The notes under the pieces were generated by a model. That model was not told where the DNA came from, made no database searches, and saw nothing but the letters and a program-made list of their open reading frames with translations. A program made the position numbers and the translations under genes. Below, in pieces: positions 1-8,960 of a stretch of 13,540 nucleotides of DNA. Within the stretch, counting starts at the first letter, position 1. Every line of letters starts with the position of its first letter. The stretch spans positions 1-13,540 of the forward strand of contig JAFWDX010000435.1 of the NCBI GenBank assembly GCA_017515945.1. Reading direction: 5' to 3'. Source of the stretch: Blautia sp. (GTDB lineage Bacteria; Bacillota; Clostridia; Lachnospirales; Lachnospiraceae).

Positions 1-30
1 ACCCCAGAGCACAATCCTGTTTTTATCCAT
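1..30 (-). CDS. start of an unidentified downstream gene (partial, cut by the left edge)
   Basis: The reverse strand has an ATG at 28-30 followed by open codons MDKNRIVLWG up to the window edge. A Shine-Dalgarno-like AGAGGA lies 8 bases upstream. The gene starts 59 bases after the stop of the third NRPS on the same strand, so it is probably the next operon member. A start of the type K-x-R-I-V-L-W-G is common where a Rossmann-type nucleotide-binding fold begins, for example in sugar-nucleotide or FkbM-associated enzymes. Ten residues are too few to assign a family, so no function is claimed. Confidence 0.6.
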   Translation of the reverse strand, partial: MDKNRIVLWG

Positions 31-38
31 ATAAAATT

Positions 39-44
39 TCCTCT
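39..44 (-). promoter_or_regulatory. ribosome binding site of the left-edge gene
   Basis: On the reverse strand AGAGGA is followed by eight bases and then the ATG at 28-30. Motif and spacing fit a normal Gram-positive ribosome binding site and support that ATG as the real start. The 59-base spacer between the two genes holds no clear terminator: its only inverted repeat is a five-base stem with no U-tract. Confidence 0.55.
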
Positions 45-89
45 TACACTTGCGCGATCAAGTAAATGGAATTACAACAAAGGATTTTT

Positions 90-3020
90 TTATAGTTTTC
101 TTTCAAGCAGGTCTTCTGTTTTTTTAAGGATCTGGTCCATAACCTTTTCATCCCACAGGTCTATATCAGGATGCATCAAAAGATGTATTCCATCCTCATC
201 CTCCCATAAAAATTCACCCATATTAAACAGGTTATAAGAGGGTGTTGAAAAATAATTATATTTTTCCTTTACCAGCTGCTCGGGAAATATCTGTCCCACA
301 ATATATGGAGATATTTTTGGCACGGTTTCCATTCCAAAGCATTCCTTAAAGATCACCTTTTCCTGCAGAAATCCGTACTGATCAGCCTTCAGATAGGACT
401 GCATAAAATCTCTTTCCGTATCTGTTTTCTTTATCCTGACCGGAACCGCATTCACAATACACCCTACCATCCTGTCCATGCCAAAGATCGAAAGGCTTCT
501 GCCGGATATTCCCATAGGAACCACTATATCGTCCTGACCTAAAACCTCCATTACAGCTCTGGCGTACTGACACAGCACAAAAGCTGAAAGTGAAATGGCC
601 TCTCTTCTGCAATAATCTCTTACCCTGTCAGCCTGTTCCCCTGTAATCGAATACCTGTACTTTTTATAATCCGGTTTTCCTGTATGGCAGGGATTCCCCG
701 GTACACAGGCAATATTTACCCCATCCAGATATTCCTTCCAGAATTCCACGGCATCTTCTCTTGCCTTTTCCTCTGCTGTGAACTCCAGATATTCTATATA
801 ATTGTCCGTTTCGTCAAGCTCATCTTTTGTAAGAAATTCCTGAAAAAGGATTTTCTCGCCCACTGCATCTACGACTCTGTGATCAAATCTTATTTCCAGG
901 ACAGTCTTGTCGTCATGGGTCCTTATCGCAATCACATAAAGAAGCTCGGAAGGATCCGGATGAGTGAACAGTTCATCCGATAAAAGCTGTATGATCTTCT
1001 TTTGTTGCAAGGATATATTTTCGGTTCCGTCACCTCTTTCTCTGATATCCATGTACCGATAACTCATGGGTCTGTCTTTTAAAACCTTCGTATAGAATAT
1101 ACCATTATCCTCAATAAAGCTGCTTCTCAGGGCTGGATGTATCTTTGGAAGCATCTCTGTTTTTTTCTTTATTTCCTCTTCCTCAATTCCCCGATAGGCA
1201 ACGATATTTGCCACAACCTGAAGGTTATTCCGGATCCAGAAGGTCTGCATATCCGTACATTCGACAAGAGCGGATGTGTTTTTCTTATCCTTTTGATATA
1301 TTTTTCGTCTTCTTAGCTTTGCCGCAATATCCTCTACCGAAAGAGACGTGATAAAATCTTCTATGCTAAGGCTGTATCCTTTTTCCGCAAGCCGGTTTAT
1401 GAGGAGAACGGCATTCAGGGAATCCATTCCGAGAGCCATCAGATTGGACTCGGCATCTACCTCCTGGGAATCAAGGCCAAGGAGCTTTGCCGCGCAGTCG
1501 GCAATAAAGCTCTCTAGCTCATTCATAGGTCTGCTGGCCGCAATTTTCTCATACCTGAGCTCCCGTTTTTTTAAAACACCGTAGTCTACCTTTCCATTGG
1601 TATTTAGCGGCAGTGCATCCAGGCGGATAAAATACACAGGAATCATATATGCCGGCATAAATTTCATCATAAAGTACCTTAGATCCCTGAGATCTGTATC
1701 CTGATCGTGCGCACCCTCATAATAGGCAATAAGCAGATCATTGCCGTTTTTTCCTTTGGTGATGATGGCACAGCTGCTTCTGATTCCCGGGTGCTTTTTC
1801 ATTACCTCCTCAATTTCGGGGAGTTCAACCCTTTGTCCATGGTATTTCACCATGCGGTCGTTGCGGCCGGCGAGATGAATGATATTGTTTTCATCCACAA
1901 AGCCCATATCACCGGTTCTGACAAACCGCTCTTTGTTAAGGCTGAGATTTTTTTCCCTGAATACAAGGTCGGACTTTTCTTTATCCTCCAACAGATAACT
2001 GGTAAAAAGGGAGGGTGTCCGTACCACCAGCTCTCCTCTCTCACCTGCAGGCAGCTCCCTTCCGTTTTCATCCAGAGAAACAAGGGTAACTCCAGGGGAA
2101 GTCACCATCCCTTTCCCTGCACGGATATCCTGCCAGCCTATGCCAAAGGTCTCCGTCTGTCCAAAGACCGTTACGATCGATCCGGTAAATTCTTTTATTT
2201 CAAGAAGCATGTCTCTCAAGGAAGAAGGTATGGGCTCCGCAAAAAATCCAAGACAGCTTACGCTTTTCATGGCCTTGCAGAATCTGTCATCCTCAAGATA
2301 CATGCCAAGCTGGGATGGCAGGATTGCCATCAGGCATCTCTCATTTTTTTCAAGAAGCTCTGCCGTATTAAGAATGGATGCCTGCTCATCCTCATCCAGA
2401 AGGATCAGGGTTTTGCCGTTTAACAGAGCCACCGGGTACTCATAGTGATAGGCCACCACAAACCCATGGTTCAGCCGTGCGATCACATGATCAAAGTCCG
2501 CCACCTTTATGCCGGTCGATACTATGTTGTCCGGAAACTGGGAGAAAAGAAACGCGGCGGATTCCTGACTTTGTTCTACACCTTTGGGATTTCCGGTTGA
2601 TCCTGAGGTATAAAGGATTATGCCCGGGTCATCATTATGAGCCATTTCAAAAGAGAAACCGGCGGGAATTCTCTCCTGGCCGCTCATCTCTTTACTGTAG
2701 AAATCATCGGTAACCACCAGAACCGCTTTTGAGCTTGCTATTACGCTTTCAAGTCTCTTTTCGGGAAAGTCGTAAACGATCGGCACAAGAGCTGCCCCAC
2801 TCTTCAGGATTCCGAACATGGCAATAACCATCTCTATGCTGCGCTTCATATGCAGCACAACGCTCATCCCGGGACAGACGCCTTTCTTTGTGATCACATA
2901 GGCAAATTTATCGGTCAGCTCATCAAAATCACGATAAGAAAGACTTCCTTCCGCAGTCCTTATGGCGGTTCCATCGAACAGACCTTTTTTTGATAAACAT
3001 AAACTCTGACAGGTTTCCAT
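90..3020 (-). CDS. NRPS, adenylation-carrier-condensation (A-T-C) protein, third in the operon
   Basis: A 976-residue nonribosomal peptide synthetase of three domains. The adenylation domain (about 1-490) shows A3 YTSGSTGNPKGV (137-148), an A5-like GQTE (287-290), A7 RTGD (368-371), GRNDRM (385-390) and the catalytic lysine K477 in NTNGKVDY. The carrier domain (about 495-570) has the phosphopantetheine serine S534 in GMDSL. The condensation domain (about 590-976) has H714-RVV-D718 plus the late motif GMDRMVGCIVNAVPVR. It should activate a carboxylic acid as an AMP ester, load it on the carrier and pass it to an acceptor; this is a cytosolic enzyme. The canonical FDxS pocket motif is not recognisable, so no substrate is predicted. 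The ATG at 3018-3020 is chosen over a GTG at 3069-3071 because the longer form overlaps the methyltransferase gene by 37 bases and only adds residues ahead of the normal A-domain beginning. No release domain follows the condensation domain. Confidence 0.93.
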   Translation of the reverse strand: METCQSLCLSKKGLFDGTAIRTAEGSLSYRDFDELTDKFAYVITKKGVCPGMSVVLHMKRSIEMVIAMFGILKSGAALVPIVYDFPEKRLESVIASSKAVLVVTDDFYSKEMSGQERIPAGFSFEMAHNDDPGIILYTSGSTGNPKGVEQSQESAAFLFSQFPDNIVSTGIKVADFDHVIARLNHGFVVAYHYEYPVALLNGKTLILLDEDEQASILNTAELLEKNERCLMAILPSQLGMYLEDDRFCKAMKSVSCLGFFAEPIPSSLRDMLLEIKEFTGSIVTVFGQTETFGIGWQDIRAGKGMVTSPGVTLVSLDENGRELPAGERGELVVRTPSLFTSYLLEDKEKSDLVFREKNLSLNKERFVRTGDMGFVDENNIIHLAGRNDRMVKYHGQRVELPEIEEVMKKHPGIRSSCAIITKGKNGNDLLIAYYEGAHDQDTDLRDLRYFMMKFMPAYMIPVYFIRLDALPLNTNGKVDYGVLKKRELRYEKIAASRPMNELESFIADCAAKLLGLDSQEVDAESNLMALGMDSLNAVLLINRLAEKGYSLSIEDFITSLSVEDIAAKLRRRKIYQKDKKNTSALVECTDMQTFWIRNNLQVVANIVAYRGIEEEEIKKKTEMLPKIHPALRSSFIEDNGIFYTKVLKDRPMSYRYMDIRERGDGTENISLQQKKIIQLLSDELFTHPDPSELLYVIAIRTHDDKTVLEIRFDHRVVDAVGEKILFQEFLTKDELDETDNYIEYLEFTAEEKAREDAVEFWKEYLDGVNIACVPGNPCHTGKPDYKKYRYSITGEQADRVRDYCRREAISLSAFVLCQYARAVMEVLGQDDIVVPMGISGRSLSIFGMDRMVGCIVNAVPVRIKKTDTERDFMQSYLKADQYGFLQEKVIFKECFGMETVPKISPYIVGQIFPEQLVKEKYNYFSTPSYNLFNMGEFLWEDEDGIHLLMHPDIDLWDEKVMDQILKKTEDLLERKL

Positions 3021-3023
3021 AGT

Positions 3024-3035
3024 CCTCCATCCTCT
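3024..3035 (-). promoter_or_regulatory. ribosome binding site(s) deciding the start of the third NRPS
   Basis: Two purine-rich stretches precede the chosen ATG at 3018-3020 on the reverse strand. GGAGG (3024-3028) ends only three bases away, which is close. AGAGG (3031-3035) ends ten bases away and overlaps the methyltransferase stop codon. Together they support the internal ATG rather than the earlier GTG. The exact element used cannot be told from sequence. Confidence 0.5.
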
Positions 3036-4180
3036 CAGACTCCAAAGAGTGTAATTTCCGAGGGAGCCCACTGATTGCCATGACTTCTCAGATAATATCT
3101 GTAGTCATCCCTTATACTGCTTATAAGCTTTGGAATTTCAATTATGTCTCTGTTGCTATGATAAACACTTATGGCAAGCTTGGGCCTGTCCTTCAGAATA
3201 TGCTCCCTCGATCCAAGAACAGCTGACTGCTCCGCCCCTTCTATATCCATTTTCAGGAATGTAATCCTTTCCTGAATATCTTCATCCAGGGCAACAACCT
3301 CTATGTCGTCCCCTGCGCTCTCCGCCAGCCGGTTGGATGTGCTCCTTATATCCGACTTTGAAACATGCATCACCCCGGCCTTTTGTGCCGCTCCTTTTTG
3401 CCTTATCTCAATATTTTTATAAAGCTTCAGTTTCCTTTTCATCTTATCCACAGATTCGCCGGTAATCTCATAACAGTAGATTTTTTTGTATCTGCCGATC
3501 TGATCGATATACTCCAGGGCCGTATCCCCGATATAGGCTCCAAGGTCAACGATCACCTCATCCTCGTTAAAGGCAAAAATGTCCGGATCAAAATAGTCCG
3601 GGAAGGTATTTTCCTTCATGCCTGTTATAAGGCCCACATCAAAGGTCAGCCAGTTAAGAAGCATGTTGGATAGTACCCTCTTTGATCTGTAATCGGAAAG
3701 TCTTTCATAGAGCCAGACAAGATCACTTCTGTTTTCCTTCAGAATCGTGATCCTTTCACGTATTGCGCCCTGAGGTTTATCTGTGATATCCAGTTCTCCC
3801 CAAAAATAAGAAAAATCATGATAAAAATTGATAAACCGGCCTCTTGTTACTTCATCCATGTTCATGAAGGATTTTTTTATTTGGGAAGCCATGTCATCCG
3901 CGTTTACAACCTCCGCGTACATGATGGCATAATAGAAATCCCTGTCAATCTGATTCGGTCTGCTCACCTGTGAGCTTAAAAAGTCCCCCACCCTGGAAAG
4001 CCACTGATTTAATGTATGTATATTCTCAAGATATTGAACCTTAAAAAGAGTTATATTTATCCCCTTTACCACATCTGAGATATCTGAAGGAAGATCATTG
4101 ATCAGTGTACTGTCGTCCGTCGCAGATTGCCGGATCGCATCTGCAAGGGAAAGCATTCCCAGATATTCGGCATGATTCAT
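3035..4180 (-). CDS. FkbM-family SAM-dependent methyltransferase
   Basis: A 381-residue protein whose C-terminal part is an FkbM-type class I methyltransferase. The SAM-binding glycine motif is VDLGAYIGDT (211-220), with an acidic residue after the next strand in YCYEIT (235-240). The family-typical KMDIEGAE is at 310-317 and a YHSNRDIIEIP segment at 340-350. FkbM proteins usually O-methylate a sugar or polyketide hydroxyl. The first 170 residues or so are mostly helical in character and are not recognised as a separate family, though the YERLSDYRSKRVL segment (158-170) resembles a stretch often found ahead of FkbM domains in Clostridia. No signal peptide or membrane segment is seen. Its ATG overlaps the stop of the GT-NRPS gene as ATGA. 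Its position between two NRPS genes suggests it tailors the product or its sugar part; that role is inferred. Confidence 0.88.
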   Translation of the reverse strand: MNHAEYLGMLSLADAIRQSATDDSTLINDLPSDISDVVKGINITLFKVQYLENIHTLNQWLSRVGDFLSSQVSRPNQIDRDFYYAIMYAEVVNADDMASQIKKSFMNMDEVTRGRFINFYHDFSYFWGELDITDKPQGAIRERITILKENRSDLVWLYERLSDYRSKRVLSNMLLNWLTFDVGLITGMKENTFPDYFDPDIFAFNEDEVIVDLGAYIGDTALEYIDQIGRYKKIYCYEITGESVDKMKRKLKLYKNIEIRQKGAAQKAGVMHVSKSDIRSTSNRLAESAGDDIEVVALDEDIQERITFLKMDIEGAEQSAVLGSREHILKDRPKLAISVYHSNRDIIEIPKLISSIRDDYRYYLRSHGNQWAPSEITLFGV

Positions 4181-7100
4181 AATAAACGAAAGACCTCCTT
4201 CAGCCTGCTCTCAATTTCCCTGTACACCCTGTCCGTTACATCCATGTCGTAATAGCTCATCTCGATTACGAGTTCATCCCCGTCCATATACATCCGCTTA
4301 CCTCTCAGATCCTCAAAAATGATCTGTCTGGCATCCGTGATTTCAGGATCATCTAAAGACCCCGCCATGATGTTTGAATTTATCCCCTCTGCTGTTCCGA
4401 GACCGCTGAAAGGGATCCCTGCAAGCTTTCCGATCATGTCTGAATCCAGATACGAAAACTGATTCAGTGTAAGTATGTTGCCGGCAAATTCCTGAGGACT
4501 CATTTTTTTGTCGTAGACCACAGGCAAGACCGTAAAGAAATTTGCAACTATGCCGATATTACTCTCATCCCTTCCGGAAAAGGTACATAGAAATATGATT
4601 CTGTCCTCGGAAAGAGCCTCTGCCAGCGCCTTGCCGTACTCATACTGTATGTAGTTTTCAAATGAAATACCCAGAAATGCCGCTCTCTCCCGCAGTCGCA
4701 CCCGCATGGTTTTATCAAGTCTGACAAATCTTCTGCAGACCTTTGTATGTTCCTTGACGATTCCAAAGGGAGGATTGACCTTGGCCGGATGTGCATCCTT
4801 AAGATAGCCTTTAAAAAATTCAGCTGCTCTTGCGATGTCTTCCTTTTGTTTTTTAATGATGCTTCTTTTTACTGAAATGAATTCATCCTCTGCTTCATCA
4901 GGTGAATTTATGCCATTGAGTTCTTTGAGGATGATCTCACTTCCTATGGCATCCGTAATCATGTGTGTCATCCGGACGAGCATCACATGGCTGTTGTCAT
5001 TTATCTTAAAGCAGGCAACGGAAAACAGGTCATCCTCGGCATCCATCATTTTCCAGAAGCCGCTGATATACGCAATCCTGGTATTTTCATCATATCTTGA
5101 GATATTCCTGTAGGTTACGGATATATCTTTGTTTTTCCTGACGAAGCCATAAACCTGACCCGAAGATGTTGTCCTGAATTCTGTCCGCAGCATGGAATGT
5201 CTTTTTACAAGGCTCTTTATTCTATTATGCAGAATATCCTTGTTGAGCTCTTTCGTTGTGGTATACTGAAGCCTGAGTGAATATCTGTAAGCCTCTCTGT
5301 ATTGAACAGGCATGGTAAAATAGCCTTTGGTGATCCCTGTAATCTCATAGGCGTATATGCAGTCTTCAAACAAAGGTTCGTTATACTCATCCCTTCCGGT
5401 ATCATTTAAGTATCCTTCGATAATGGATGGTTCTTCGTTTCCTGTCTTATCTGCAACTGTGAGGTTTTCCTCCGCAGCCCTTGCGAGCAGTACAGGGGAA
5501 GGATAGGTAAATATATCTTTCATTCCAACAGAAAGACCTTTTTTGCAGAGGGTGACGGCGAGCTTCACAGCTCTTATGGAATCCCCTCCAAGGTAAAAGA
5601 AATTGTCATTATCCCCGATATCATCAAGCTGAAATTCTTTCTTAAAGATCTCCAGAATAACAGGCAAAAATCTCAGGGTGTCATAAGACGGCGCCTTTTT
5701 ACCATCCATATTCTTATCTGCATTAAATTTTTCCGGCAGTACAAGGGCTTTAAGATCAAGCTTCCCCCGGTCCGTTACAGGCATCTGTTCCAGCTCAAAG
5801 AAGTGCTCCGGCATCATGAAATAGGGCAGCTTTTTCGACAGATAAACTCTGAGCTTAAATTCATCGATCTTTTCTTTGGCTGTATAAAAACAGCAGATCC
5901 CTGCGCCTTCAAAGGCTTTGGCCGCCACATTCACCATCCCGGGAAAGCTGATCAGTGCTTTTTCAATTTCCGAGGGGTCTATCCTTACTCCTTTTTGTTT
6001 GATCATCCTGTCGAGTCTGCCGCATATCATCAGCTCCCCGGTGCTTCTGATGTATCCCTCATCCCTTGAAATGAAGGTATTCAGCCCGGATCTGTCAATG
6101 ATAAAATCTTCATTGCTGCCATTAATATATCCGTTGGACACTCCATAGCCCTTTACGCAGACCCTTCCCTTTTCCCCACAGGGAAGAGGGTTTCCTGCCT
6201 CATCTATGATTGTCACACAGACATCCTCGTTGGGATTCCCGCAGTTTACGTCGTCCCCGGTAACTCTTCCATTTACGGCGGGTCCGGTCTCCGTGGTTGC
6301 AAAACCGCTGTATATTACCGCCCCTCCCTTAAGAGCCTTCTCTGCCCTTTCAATCTGCTCCTTTTTGACACCCTCCCCGCCATAGACCAGAAGTACAACC
6401 TTTTTAAAAAGGCCCTCATACTCCTCATTTGAAAACCATTCATCCGCGACAGATGGGACTGCGGAGATACTGACTCCTTCATCCGTCAAAAGGCACCTTT
6501 TTGCAAAGCCCGAGCGGATATCCCTGGCATTCCTTAAAAGACAAAGCTTCTTACCGAACAGCAGGGCCTCAAGGCTGACCAGCAACCCGAACAAAAAGTC
6601 TACCTCCATGTGAATAATGTAGGTATTGCTAACCCCGGCCTGATGGCAGTTTTTGACATTTCCGTCAAAGTGATACAGGAAACTGATGAAGTTCCTCCTT
6701 AAGAATTCAACCCCCTTAGGATTTCCTTCTGAGCCGGACGTGAACTCAATAACCAGCGGTTTGTTGTCGTTTATGGAAAGGGCTCCGATATCAAGATCGC
6801 ACTCTCTCCTGGAGCCTTCACTGTAGGTTATGACATCGATATCTTTGTTAAAGCGAGCTTTTGTGTTTATATTGTCTTCATCGGTCAGGATTATGCCAAC
6901 ATTGGCTGCTTCTGCTGCATAGGCGAGCCTTTCGCTGCTCCCATACTTTGACAATACCACCAGGGGATATCCCGACTTGATAACAGCTATGACCGAAACG
7001 ATCCTCTCTATGGAATTATCCATATATAAGCCGACGGCGCTCTTTTTATCATTAATTTTATGAATAATAAAAGCGGCAATCTTATCAGACAATTTATCAA

Positions 7101-8259
7101 GGGTCTCATAGGAAACAGAGCCATTATCCGTTACGATGGCTTCTCCCTTGTACTCTCCGATTTTTTCGACCATTTCCTGAAAGGTCATATCCAGCCGGTC
7201 CTGCTTATAGACGCGATGTCTGCGATCGACAAATATATCCGCCAGAAATTTCATCGAGGCAAGCTCTTTCCCTCCTCCGCTTCCGACATAGGGAATCGGC
7301 TTCAGCTTCTTTACATACTCTGACATTTTCAGCTTCAGCTGTGCCAGCATGGCGTTCTCAATATCTCCGCGGAGAATTACAGAACCCATCATCTCGACTA
7401 TGCTCCATAAAAAGAGATTATAATCGATGTCTTCCGTCTCGCATTGGGAAACAATCCTTTTTACAGGCTCCAGCAGCGCGTCGACGCTGATCCTGTCTTT
7501 AGATACGATATTCTGAAAAGTGGATCCCTTACGCTGCCAGTATGTATAAGCTGTTTCATCTGTCAGAACCGCGATCCTGTCTGCGGCGCCATAAAGCTTC
7601 GTTTCAAAACACAAATCCTCCAGGTACTCCAGATCGTTGTCAAAATAAGCTCCACTGTTTATGATGAACTTCCTGTCTATAAGCTTTGTCCCGAGAAACA
7701 TGGGCGCGCCGTAAACAAGCCTTCCAAGCTCATCCGCGTTTCTGCGCTTTTTTACACCGTCGGTTACACGCAGATATCTGGCATTGTCGATTATGTGGAT
7801 ACCCTCCAGGCTGTAGAGAAGAAGCGGCATGGGAAGGGGCATGACATTTTTCTGTACGCTTTCCTGCCTTGCTCCGGCAACCACCATCTGCGCCCCATGC
7901 AAAAGAGCCGTGTCAAAGGCTTTCCTGATAAACCCGGGATTAACCGTATCATCAGAGTCCAGGAAATAGACATAATCTCCCAGGGCTTCCATTAATCCCT
8001 TATTTCTGGGCGCGGAGGGAGTATGGTTTTCATCATTTAAAACGAAAGTCCTGACAGTATAGGTGCAATCGGCAAGGGCCTGATCCGCTTCTTTTATGTA
8101 TACGTCATCACAGTTGTGATAGACCACAACAAACTCAAGACCCTGCTTTTCAAAGAGAATCCCGGATACCGAGTCAATCGTCTTTTTAAACAGTCCGATT
8201 TCCGTATTGTGAACAGGGGTTATAACAGATATCCTGATCCCTTCAGCTTTATTTCTCAT
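4177..8259 (-). CDS. fusion of a family 2 glycosyltransferase-like domain with an A-T-C NRPS
   Basis: A 1360-residue chimera. Residues 8-250 look like a GT-A family 2 glycosyltransferase: ISVITPVHN (10-18), PSAPRNKG (81-88), GDYVYFLDSDD with the DxD motif at 101-104, and a later LEYLEDLCF (210-218). The usual DDGS segment is replaced by YHNCDD (47-52), so donor binding may be altered. Residues 250-355 are an unassigned linker. The adenylation domain (about 355-845) has A3 EFTSGSEGNPKGV (505-517), TTETGP (655-660), STGE (739-742), GRLDRMIKQKG (747-757) and catalytic K833. The carrier has S894 in LGGDSI. The condensation domain (about 975-1360) has LVKRHSMLRTEF (1017-1028) and H1099-MIT-D1103. 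The reading frame is uninterrupted through both parts. The start ATG overlaps the upstream permease stop (ATGA), with GAGG nine bases before it. Fusion suggests sugar transfer and aminoacyl transfer act on one product; this is inference. Confidence 0.92.
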   Translation of the reverse strand: MRNKAEGIRISVITPVHNTEIGLFKKTIDSVSGILFEKQGLEFVVVYHNCDDVYIKEADQALADCTYTVRTFVLNDENHTPSAPRNKGLMEALGDYVYFLDSDDTVNPGFIRKAFDTALLHGAQMVVAGARQESVQKNVMPLPMPLLLYSLEGIHIIDNARYLRVTDGVKKRRNADELGRLVYGAPMFLGTKLIDRKFIINSGAYFDNDLEYLEDLCFETKLYGAADRIAVLTDETAYTYWQRKGSTFQNIVSKDRISVDALLEPVKRIVSQCETEDIDYNLFLWSIVEMMGSVILRGDIENAMLAQLKLKMSEYVKKLKPIPYVGSGGGKELASMKFLADIFVDRRHRVYKQDRLDMTFQEMVEKIGEYKGEAIVTDNGSVSYETLDKLSDKIAAFIIHKINDKKSAVGLYMDNSIERIVSVIAVIKSGYPLVVLSKYGSSERLAYAAEAANVGIILTDEDNINTKARFNKDIDVITYSEGSRRECDLDIGALSINDNKPLVIEFTSGSEGNPKGVEFLRRNFISFLYHFDGNVKNCHQAGVSNTYIIHMEVDFLFGLLVSLEALLFGKKLCLLRNARDIRSGFAKRCLLTDEGVSISAVPSVADEWFSNEEYEGLFKKVVLLVYGGEGVKKEQIERAEKALKGGAVIYSGFATTETGPAVNGRVTGDDVNCGNPNEDVCVTIIDEAGNPLPCGEKGRVCVKGYGVSNGYINGSNEDFIIDRSGLNTFISRDEGYIRSTGELMICGRLDRMIKQKGVRIDPSEIEKALISFPGMVNVAAKAFEGAGICCFYTAKEKIDEFKLRVYLSKKLPYFMMPEHFFELEQMPVTDRGKLDLKALVLPEKFNADKNMDGKKAPSYDTLRFLPVILEIFKKEFQLDDIGDNDNFFYLGGDSIRAVKLAVTLCKKGLSVGMKDIFTYPSPVLLARAAEENLTVADKTGNEEPSIIEGYLNDTGRDEYNEPLFEDCIYAYEITGITKGYFTMPVQYREAYRYSLRLQYTTTKELNKDILHNRIKSLVKRHSMLRTEFRTTSSGQVYGFVRKNKDISVTYRNISRYDENTRIAYISGFWKMMDAEDDLFSVACFKINDNSHVMLVRMTHMITDAIGSEIILKELNGINSPDEAEDEFISVKRSIIKKQKEDIARAAEFFKGYLKDAHPAKVNPPFGIVKEHTKVCRRFVRLDKTMRVRLRERAAFLGISFENYIQYEYGKALAEALSEDRIIFLCTFSGRDESNIGIVANFFTVLPVVYDKKMSPQEFAGNILTLNQFSYLDSDMIGKLAGIPFSGLGTAEGINSNIMAGSLDDPEITDARQIIFEDLRGKRMYMDGDELVIEMSYYDMDVTDRVYREIESRLKEVFRLL
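4193..4200 (-). promoter_or_regulatory. strong ribosome binding site of the FkbM gene, inside the GT-NRPS coding sequence
   Basis: On the reverse strand AAGGAGGT, close to a full anti-Shine-Dalgarno match, lies within the last codons of the GT-NRPS gene and 12 bases before the methyltransferase ATG. The spacing is longer than ideal. The gene also starts by a four-base ATGA overlap, so termination-reinitiation may help. Confidence 0.6.
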
Positions 8260-8960
8260 GATGAGTAACCTCGTGCAAAATGTTTTGACACCTGTTTAAA
8301 AACACCGTCAATAACGAATACAAGTATCAGATAGATCATTCCTGCCAGAAGATATGCCTCAATATATCTGTATCCCGTTTCAGCACGTATTTTTGCCGCA
8401 GCCATCATATCCACAACGCCAATCCCGAACACCACAGAGCTGCCCTTTAAAAGGCCAAGGCAAAAGCTGCAGATATTCGGAAGAGCTATCCGAAAGGCCT
8501 GAGGAAGTACAATGTACCTGAAGGTCATAGCCTTTGAAAGTCCCAGGGAATATGCCCCTTCGTACTGGTCCTTTCCGACGCTCAGGATTGCGCCTCTCAT
8601 GATCTCTCCCAGAAACGCGGCAGAATAAAGAGTCATTGCCACACGCGATGCTGTCACATTATTGATGTCAGCCACGGAAACCTTCTTTACTCCTGCATAA
8701 AATACCATATTTATAATTTTAGGCATTCCATAATAAAATAAATAAATAATGACAATAAGCGGGCAGCTTCTGAAAAAAGAATAAAAAACCGACACCAGAA
8801 AAGACGCCACCTTAACCTTCTTTATCCTGATCAGGCACAGGAAAATTCCGATGAACAAACCCAGAGCCAAGGGTACAAAGGTAAGCAGCAAGGTCATCGG
8901 AATGGCAGATATCACATATTTTAAACTCGATGTTATAAAGTCAAAGTCAAGCATCACCAC
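8256..8960 (-). CDS. ABC transporter permease, polar amino acid type (HisM/GlnP family), second
   Basis: A 234-residue integral membrane protein with several hydrophobic segments (about 12-45, 52-78, 105-125, 160-190, 203-222). It carries the family's EAA loop with SLGLSKAMTFRYIVLPQAF (138-156), the cytoplasmic contact for the ATPase. Length and motif fit the His/Glu/Gln transporter permeases (HAAAP type), which pair as homo- or heterodimers to import amino acids or related small molecules. It probably pairs with the neighbouring permease. The start is uncertain among GTG 8960, GTG 8957 and ATG 8954. All lie at the stop of the upstream permease gene (TGA at 8954-8956), so the two are translationally coupled. 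Its own stop overlaps the ATG of the GT-NRPS fusion. The substrate cannot be assigned. Confidence 0.9.
   Translation of the reverse strand: MVMLDFDFITSSLKYVISAIPMTLLLTFVPLALGLFIGIFLCLIRIKKVKVASFLVSVFYSFFRSCPLIVIIYLFYYGMPKIINMVFYAGVKKVSVADINNVTASRVAMTLYSAAFLGEIMRGAILSVGKDQYEGAYSLGLSKAMTFRYIVLPQAFRIALPNICSFCLGLLKGSSVVFGIGVVDMMAAAKIRAETGYRYIEAYLLAGMIYLILVFVIDGVFKQVSKHFARGYSS

Noticed and set aside
48..63. Inverted repeat ACTTG-6-CAAGT in the 59-base spacer, considered as a terminator
   Set aside because: The stem is only five bases and no U-tract follows on the transcribed strand; read-through into the next gene is more likely.
1707..2423. 238-codon open frame on the plus strand
   Set aside because: It lies wholly opposite the conserved adenylation domain of the third NRPS and shows no recognisable domain; a shadow frame.
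3021..3071. N-terminal extension of the third NRPS from a GTG at 3069-3071
   Set aside because: It would overlap the FkbM coding end by 37 bases and add residues with no match to adenylation domains; the ATG at 3018-3020 has better placed ribosome binding sequence.
7444..7995. 183-codon open frame on the plus strand
   Set aside because: It is antisense to the GT2 domain and its linker, with no family resemblance; a shadow of the coding strand.
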